Source: Bacteroidales bacterium (GTDB lineage Bacteria; Bacteroidota; Bacteroidia; Bacteroidales; UBA3824). Taken from it: 53,535 nt of DNA. The translations under genes were made by a program, and so were the position numbers. The notes beneath the pieces were generated by a model. The model was not told the origin of the DNA. It saw nothing but the letters and a program-made list of their open reading frames with translations, and did not search any database. The stretch lies in the NCBI GenBank assembly GCA_017960885.1, contig JAGCYI010000181.1:1-53535 (forward strand), read 5' to 3'. This document shows positions 48,801 through 53,535 of this stretch, piece after piece. Each line of letters begins with the position of its first letter. Position 1 is the first letter of the stretch.

Positions 48801-51800
48801 TTACAACCACTTAACAAGAGCGAAGTCGCAACGGTGCGAGAGGTTCTTGTTCTTGGGGAAGAGACGGAAACCATAGTTGAAGTTGCCTGGTTTCGCAGGT
48901 ATCATTTCGATGCTGTAATGTGTGAAACGTCCAGCATGTTTCTGCATTGTGAGCGGTTTTACAGCGAGTATCTTGGTGCTGCCGTCTTGTACCGATTCGG
49001 TAACCACCATTTCGATTTCTACCTCGTCGGGGCTGAGTGCGCCAAGGTCTACAACTACTTCGCCAAAGTATTCTTCGCCCATGTACAACGGATCGCGTAC
49101 AATGTCGCAGAAGTTGAGTTTTTCGATTACAATCTTGTCCCAATTTGCCATTATCTTGTGTTTCCAAGCGGCAAGTTCGCGTGCTATTGCGTAGTCGTTA
49201 GCGTTAACTTTTTCGCCTGTCTTAGCGAGTTTGTTGTAGTAACGCTCGTAGTAATCGTCCAACTGACGTTTCATTGTGAAGTTAGGAGCGATATGTCCGA
49301 TAGAGTTCTTGATAACGCTTACCCATTGCTCGGGAACGCCCTTGGCGTTGCGTGTGTAGAATTTCGGGCAGATGTCCTCGATAATTGTGCGGTAGATTGT
49401 AGCGGCATCGAGCTCGTTCTGGAAGTTCTGCTCCTGATAGCTGCGCTCCTGCGGCAAGCACCAGCCACCGTCGGGACGATAGCCTTCTACCCACCATCCG
49501 TCAAGCACAGAGAAGTGGATTGCACCGTTCATTACGGCTTTCATACCAGATGTTCCAGATGCCTCGAGCGGACGGGTAGGTGTGTTCAACCAGATGTCCA
49601 CGCCCGAAACAAGACGTTTTGCAAGCGAGATGTCGTAATCTTCCAAGAAGAGGATCTTGCCGATAAACTCAGGACGTTTTGCAAATTCGGTAATCTGCTT
49701 GATAATGCCCTGTCCACCACCGTCGGCGGGGTGAGCCTTACCAGCGAATATGAACTGTACAGGACGGTCGGCGTTGTTTACAATCTTAGAGAGCATTTCC
49801 AAGTTGGTGAACAAGAGGTTGCCGCGCTTGTATGTAGCAAAACGACGGGCGAAACCGATTGTCAATGCGTTCTCGTTGAGGTTGTCTTTAATCTTAACCA
49901 ACTGTGTGGGATCTTCGCGACGACGGATCCAGTCGTAGTCGAGACGTTTCTTGATGTAGTCGATGAGGTCTTTGCGTTTTTTCTGACGCATTTTCCAGAT
50001 TTCTGCATCGTCTACCTTCTGGATAGCGTTCCAGATAGATTCGTTGCTCTGGTCTTTGAGGAACTTCTTGTCGAAGGTCTTCTCGTAGAATTTCTGCCAG
50101 TCTTTGTCGGCCCAGGTGGGATAGTGCACACCGTTTGTAACGTATCCGATGTTGAGCTCCTGCGGATAGTAGCCGTCCCACATGTAGTTGAACATGTTTT
50201 TGGTAACTTCGCCGTGGAGCATTGATACGCCGTTAACCTCCTGAGAGAGTTTGCAAGCCAGGTACGAGAAGTTGAACTCCTGACCGTGGTCGTCAACATT
50301 TGGTTTGCCAAGTGCGAGGAAGTCTTTCCACGACATGTTCAAACGCTCAGGATAGTGACCCATATAGGTAAGGATCATATCCTCGGGGAATGCGTCGTGA
50401 CCTGCAGGTACGGGAGTGTGGGTTGTGTACAATGTAGATGCACGAACAATCTCCAATGCCTCGGTGTATGTGAAGTTGTGTTCTTGAATCAAGTTGTTGA
50501 GACGTTCGATACCCATAAGGGCAGCGTGGCCTTCGTTCATATGGTAAACCTGCTTTGTGATTCCGAGTTTCTTGAGAGCGCGGATACCGCCAACGCCGAG
50601 AAGCATCTCTTGTTTCAAACGGTTTTCGCGGTCGCCACCGTAGAGGTGGTGAGTTACCCAGCGGTCTTCGTCCCAGTTGCCTTCAAAGTCGGTGTCGAGC
50701 AAGTAGAGGTCGATACGGCCAACTGCAGCCTTCCAAACTTTAGCGCGGAGCTTGCGTCCGGGGAATGCAACTTGGATTTCCATCTGTTCGCCGTCTTTGT
50801 CTTTAACAGCGGTGATGGGCAGCATACGGAAGTCCTGAGGAACGTCTTCGGCAATCTGATCGCCGTGTACCGACAGTCTCTGACGGAAGTATCCGTAGCG
50901 GTAGAGCAAGCCAACAGCGCACATATCCACATTGCAGTCAGATGCCTCTTTGAGGTAGTCGCCTGCGAGGATGCCGAGGCCGCCCGAGAAAATTTTGAGC
51001 GAGTCGTTGATACCGTACTCCATGCAGAAGTATGCTACGCTCGGGCCTTTGGCGTTTTTCTTGTCGTCCATGTAGGCACGGAATTTTGCGTAAACGGCTT
51101 CGTATTTAGCAAGGAAGTCGGGGTCGTTTTCTAATACTGTAAGACGGTTGAAGTCTACCATACGGAGCAACGAAATGGGGTTGCGTCCGCTCTTTTCCCA
51201 AAGGCCGTCTTCGCCGATGGTCTGCCAAAGTTCTTCGGCATCATAGTTCCAGCACCACCAAAGGTTGTAAGACATCTCTTCCAAGCCTTTGAATTTGCCT
51301 GAGAGGTTGGGCTGAACCTGAATGTTTCTCCAAATTGGTTTGTTCACTTTTATTTCTTTTATGTTATACGGTTCTGATGAATATTTTGAAAAGTCGGCAT
51401 TGTCGACACGCGGTTTTGATTTCTCCATTGCGGTGGCGTATGCCTTGATATAGAATTTGTTAAGGTTTTTCCAGAGGAACTGCTGCGACAGCTGATATGC
51501 AGCCTTGCGGTTTTTCTCGGCTGTGGCTTTGTCGGCTGAAACATACTCAACAACTGCTTCGGCAAGTTTCTGACATACTTCGTGATAGTTCTCGTCGGTG
51601 CGGTGAAGCACTGTAACGGGTTTTGAATCCTTGGGCATGATGCCTTCGGTGTATTTGCCAAAGCCTGCGAGGTCGGTTGTGATGGTGGGCACGCTGAACG
51701 CGATGCTCTCCAACGGTGTGTAGCCCCAAGGCTCGTAGTATGAGGGAAACGCCGTAACGTCCATACCGATAAGCAAATCGTAGTAGGGAACGTTGAAAAT

Positions 51801-53054
51801 GCCGTCGTCGCCTTTGAGATACGAGGGAACAAAAATCAGTTTGATTTTGTTCTCGGGACTGTTGTCCAAGCCAAGTTGTTTAGCACGGTTTACAATAGCG
51901 TCGTATTCTACGTGGTGAAGTCCGTGTGTAAGGTATTTGTTGTATTGGTCGTTGGTAACAGTTGCCGAATCGTCAGCGAGAGCTTTCTTGAGGTCTTCGC
52001 GAGCGCCGTAGTTGTTGGCGGGAACCATAATGAACGCCAGAAGGTCGTTTTTGAGTTTGCCGCCGTCCTGAATGTTTTTCAGAGCGTCAAGGAATACGTC
52101 GATACCTTTGTTTCTGTATTCGTAGCGACCGCTTGTGCCAAGAATCTTGGTGCTGTCGGTGAATTTCTGATTGAACATTTTTGAAGCCACTTTGAGCATT
52201 ATTTCGCGTGCGGCTTTGCGTTTTTTGTCGAACACAGTGCCTTTGGGAACGAAGCCGTCTTCAAAACCGTTGGGTGTAACAATGTCAACCTTGCGCTCGG
52301 TAAACTGCTCACACTCTTGAGCGGTGATGTCGCTCACGGTGGTGTATCCGTCGGCGGTGAGGGCTGAGAGTTTTTCGCAGCTCTGTTTTGCCACCATACC
52401 AAGCTGACGTGCTTTTTCGTCGCCGTTGTATGATTTAAGCGGTCCGTAGAGCGGCTGACCGTTGCCAGCGATGCTGCGGCCTATCGAAGTGGCGTGAGTG
52501 GTGAACACCGACGCAATTTCGGGTGCGTATTTTTCGATGTAGAGAATACCTGCGCCTGTCATCCATTCGTGGAAATGAGCGATTACGCGGTCTTCGGGTT
52601 TGAGGTTGTATGCGCAGAAGCTTTCGATCACCTGACCTGCTGTGTAACCGAAAATTACGGGCTCAATATATCCCCAGTCGCCTGAGATTGAGTCGAGTTT
52701 GTAAGTTTCCCACAATTCTGCGAAAATTTTGTCTTTCTTGGGGACGTTGGCGGAAAAGTCCACGAGGATAACGATAGGTTCGCCGATAATATTCCATCGA
52801 CCAATTCTAACGCGCTGTCCCTTGCGTTCAAGGGTGTGTTTCCAGTCGGAGAAGAGGGTCTTGTCTTCGCGGAACTCAGGGTTTTCTTCGTTGTTGCGCC
52901 AAATGTCGGGACCGAGCATAATCAGATGGTCGCCGAATTTTTCTTTCATAGTCTGCGCCTTGGTGGAGACGACGGTATGGATGCCGCCAACCTTGTTGCA
53001 GACCTCCCAACTCGTTTCAAACACATAGTCGGGTGTCAGTTCTTTTGATGCCAT
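48801..53054 (-). CDS. Fused GT3 glycogen synthase and GT35 alpha-glucan phosphorylase
   Basis: 1417 residues. Residues about 1-560 are a glycogen synthase of the GT3 (eukaryote/GYS) type: DYVFETSWEVCNKVGGIHTVVSTK, RVIAHFHEWMTGAGILYIEKY, GFEDGFVP, FVPSYLKGDDGIFNVPYYDLLIG and FPSYYEPWGYTPLES. A linker follows at about 560-575. Residues 575-1417 are an alpha-glucan phosphorylase with an N-terminal DUF3417-like part (MSYNLWWCWNYDAEELW), substrate-pocket YGINDSLKIFSGGLGILAGD, TTHTPVPAGHDAF, and the PLP-Lys motif EASGTSGMKAVMNGAIHF near 1166. Both glycogen building and breakdown are in one cytosolic polypeptide. Preceded by a 217-bp leader. Confidence 0.96.
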   Translation of the reverse strand: MASKELTPDYVFETSWEVCNKVGGIHTVVSTKAQTMKEKFGDHLIMLGPDIWRNNEENPEFREDKTLFSDWKHTLERKGQRVRIGRWNIIGEPIVILVDFSANVPKKDKIFAELWETYKLDSISGDWGYIEPVIFGYTAGQVIESFCAYNLKPEDRVIAHFHEWMTGAGILYIEKYAPEIASVFTTHATSIGRSIAGNGQPLYGPLKSYNGDEKARQLGMVAKQSCEKLSALTADGYTTVSDITAQECEQFTERKVDIVTPNGFEDGFVPKGTVFDKKRKAAREIMLKVASKMFNQKFTDSTKILGTSGRYEYRNKGIDVFLDALKNIQDGGKLKNDLLAFIMVPANNYGAREDLKKALADDSATVTNDQYNKYLTHGLHHVEYDAIVNRAKQLGLDNSPENKIKLIFVPSYLKGDDGIFNVPYYDLLIGMDVTAFPSYYEPWGYTPLESIAFSVPTITTDLAGFGKYTEGIMPKDSKPVTVLHRTDENYHEVCQKLAEAVVEYVSADKATAEKNRKAAYQLSQQFLWKNLNKFYIKAYATAMEKSKPRVDNADFSKYSSEPYNIKEIKVNKPIWRNIQVQPNLSGKFKGLEEMSYNLWWCWNYDAEELWQTIGEDGLWEKSGRNPISLLRMVDFNRLTVLENDPDFLAKYEAVYAKFRAYMDDKKNAKGPSVAYFCMEYGINDSLKIFSGGLGILAGDYLKEASDCNVDMCAVGLLYRYGYFRQRLSVHGDQIAEDVPQDFRMLPITAVKDKDGEQMEIQVAFPGRKLRAKVWKAAVGRIDLYLLDTDFEGNWDEDRWVTHHLYGGDRENRLKQEMLLGVGGIRALKKLGITKQVYHMNEGHAALMGIERLNNLIQEHNFTYTEALEIVRASTLYTTHTPVPAGHDAFPEDMILTYMGHYPERLNMSWKDFLALGKPNVDDHGQEFNFSYLACKLSQEVNGVSMLHGEVTKNMFNYMWDGYYPQELNIGYVTNGVHYPTWADKDWQKFYEKTFDKKFLKDQSNESIWNAIQKVDDAEIWKMRQKKRKDLIDYIKKRLDYDWIRRREDPTQLVKIKDNLNENALTIGFARRFATYKRGNLLFTNLEMLSKIVNNADRPVQFIFAGKAHPADGGGQGIIKQITEFAKRPEFIGKILFLEDYDISLAKRLVSGVDIWLNTPTRPLEASGTSGMKAVMNGAIHFSVLDGWWVEGYRPDGGWCLPQERSYQEQNFQNELDAATIYRTIIEDICPKFYTRNAKGVPEQWVSVIKNSIGHIAPNFTMKRQLDDYYERYYNKLAKTGEKVNANDYAIARELAAWKHKIMANWDKIVIEKLNFCDIVRDPLYMGEEYFGEVVVDLGALSPDEVEIEMVVTESVQDGSTKILAVKPLTMQKHAGRFTHYSIEMIPAKPGNFNYGFRLFPKNKNLSHRCDFALVKWL

Positions 53055-53271
53055 AGTTTTTTTACGAACGTTAATAAAACCTGTTTTATGGCGGACAATC
53101 TTCCGTCCGCGGCTGTTGTTACTAATATTACTATAATATAAGGTGTGGAACTTCTCAATCCACCCTTGTTTTTTCAGGTTTGAAAGTTACGCAAAAAAAA
53201 ATTACTGCGTATCAAAAAAGGCTAAAATTTTTCAAAAAAATTGTGTAAGGCTATATTTTTAGCAGTTTCTC
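53055..53271 (-). promoter_or_regulatory. Leader and promoter region of the glycogen gene
   Basis: No gene. It holds the palindrome TAAAACCTGTTTTA (53075-53088, 20 bp upstream of the start codon), a hairpin GCGGAC - AATCTTCC - GTCCGC next to it (53091-53110) and a candidate -7 box TAACTTTC (minus strand, about 53184-53191). The rest is A+T-rich and without structure. Confidence 0.4.
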
Positions 53272-53535
53272 TTACTGAATTTCGTTGACAGTCATTCTAT
53301 TCTCATTCATTCTGCTCATATACTGCTGAATTATCGCTTTTAGCTGACGTTCCATATCGGTGATGTCAACTGTGCCGAGGAGGTTGTTTTGCATCAGCTT
53401 GTCGTCGAGAGAGTATACTGCGGTGGTTTTTTCGCCGTCGAACTGAATCACGTAGCCGTTTTTGGCAAACTGATACACGCCGTTGGGATAGTTAACCACA
53501 AAGGTCTCTTCTTTGGGCGTGTTGAGCAAATCCTG
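53272..53535 (-). CDS. C-terminal end of an LTA synthase-like sulfatase (5' end outside window)
   Basis: 88 residues visible, running off the right edge; the frame continues upstream of the TTG-like codon. The segment FVVNYPNGVYQFAKNGYVIQFDGEKTTAVYSLDDK and the end LKAIIQQYMSRMNENRMT resemble the C-terminus of the Bacteroidota LTA synthase family (membrane phosphoglycerol transferase/sulfatase fold). No catalytic residues are in the visible part, so the family call is tentative. Confidence 0.55.
   Translation of the reverse strand, partial: QDLLNTPKEETFVVNYPNGVYQFAKNGYVIQFDGEKTTAVYSLDDKLMQNNLLGTVDITDMERQLKAIIQQYMSRMNENRMTVNEIQ

Noticed and set aside
48834..50225. 463-residue plus-strand ORF
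   Set aside because: Antisense to the phosphorylase part of the glycogen gene; Cys/Val/Phe-rich shadow translation.

Overview
The window looks like a chromosomal segment of a Bacteroidales bacterium (Bacteroidota); genus is not resolvable by eye. Evidence: promoters of the Bacteroidota type (TTTG, about 20 bp, then TAnnTTTG) in front of many genes, weak Shine-Dalgarno sites, many SPII lipoproteins, a type IX secretion (T9SS) type B sorting domain, a fused FeoA-FeoB, an MmdA-type carboxyltransferase, and a GT3 glycogen synthase fused to a GT35 alpha-glucan phosphorylase.

Layout. 1-2.1 kb: the tail of a DUF6973-like protein, a DUF4143 AAA ATPase behind three palindromes spaced exactly 33 bp apart, and a lipoprotein. 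2.3-9.4 kb: thyA-folA, ribF, a lipoprotein, bifunctional NAD(P)H-hydrate repair enzyme, a T9SS cargo protein and an EcsC-like membrane protein. 9.4-19.6 kb: a long plus-strand housekeeping run (ABC transporter with extra N-terminal domains, CE2 esterase, DUF2723 membrane protein, polysaccharide deacetylase, CvpA, CvfB-like protein, ferredoxin). 19.6-24.6 kb: TPM and zinc-ribbon membrane proteins, a BlaI/M56 sensor pair with visible operators, a GNAT enzyme.

24.5-30.9 kb is an accessory island: EcsC-family protein, VapBC-like pair, a gene remnant, an MNT nucleotidyltransferase, then the most interesting locus of the window. On the minus strand this locus reads: structured RNA leader with two mutually exclusive folds - small HTH regulator - two DUF6140-type small proteins, each behind a nearly identical promoter/palindrome block - a 35-codon peptide ending in alternating Ser-Cys (SCSCSC) - a radical SAM/SPASM maturase - a methyltransferase fused to a four-helix membrane domain. 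I read it as a candidate RiPP (ribosomally made, post-translationally modified peptide) system that I do not recognise as a described class.

30.9-53.5 kb: DUF4874/DUF4832 lipoprotein, FeoAB, a second PIN toxin-antitoxin pair, QueE, biotin carrier and carboxyltransferase, membrane protein, nitroreductase, outer-membrane protein, RsmI-like methylase, MnmE, a secreted protein with a strict W-M repeat behind a long leader, lipoproteins, an MBL hydrolase, a probably highly expressed TPR lipoprotein, the fused glycogen synthase/phosphorylase, and the tail of a probable LTA-synthase-like sulfatase. No rRNA, tRNA, CRISPR array or intact insertion sequence was recognised.
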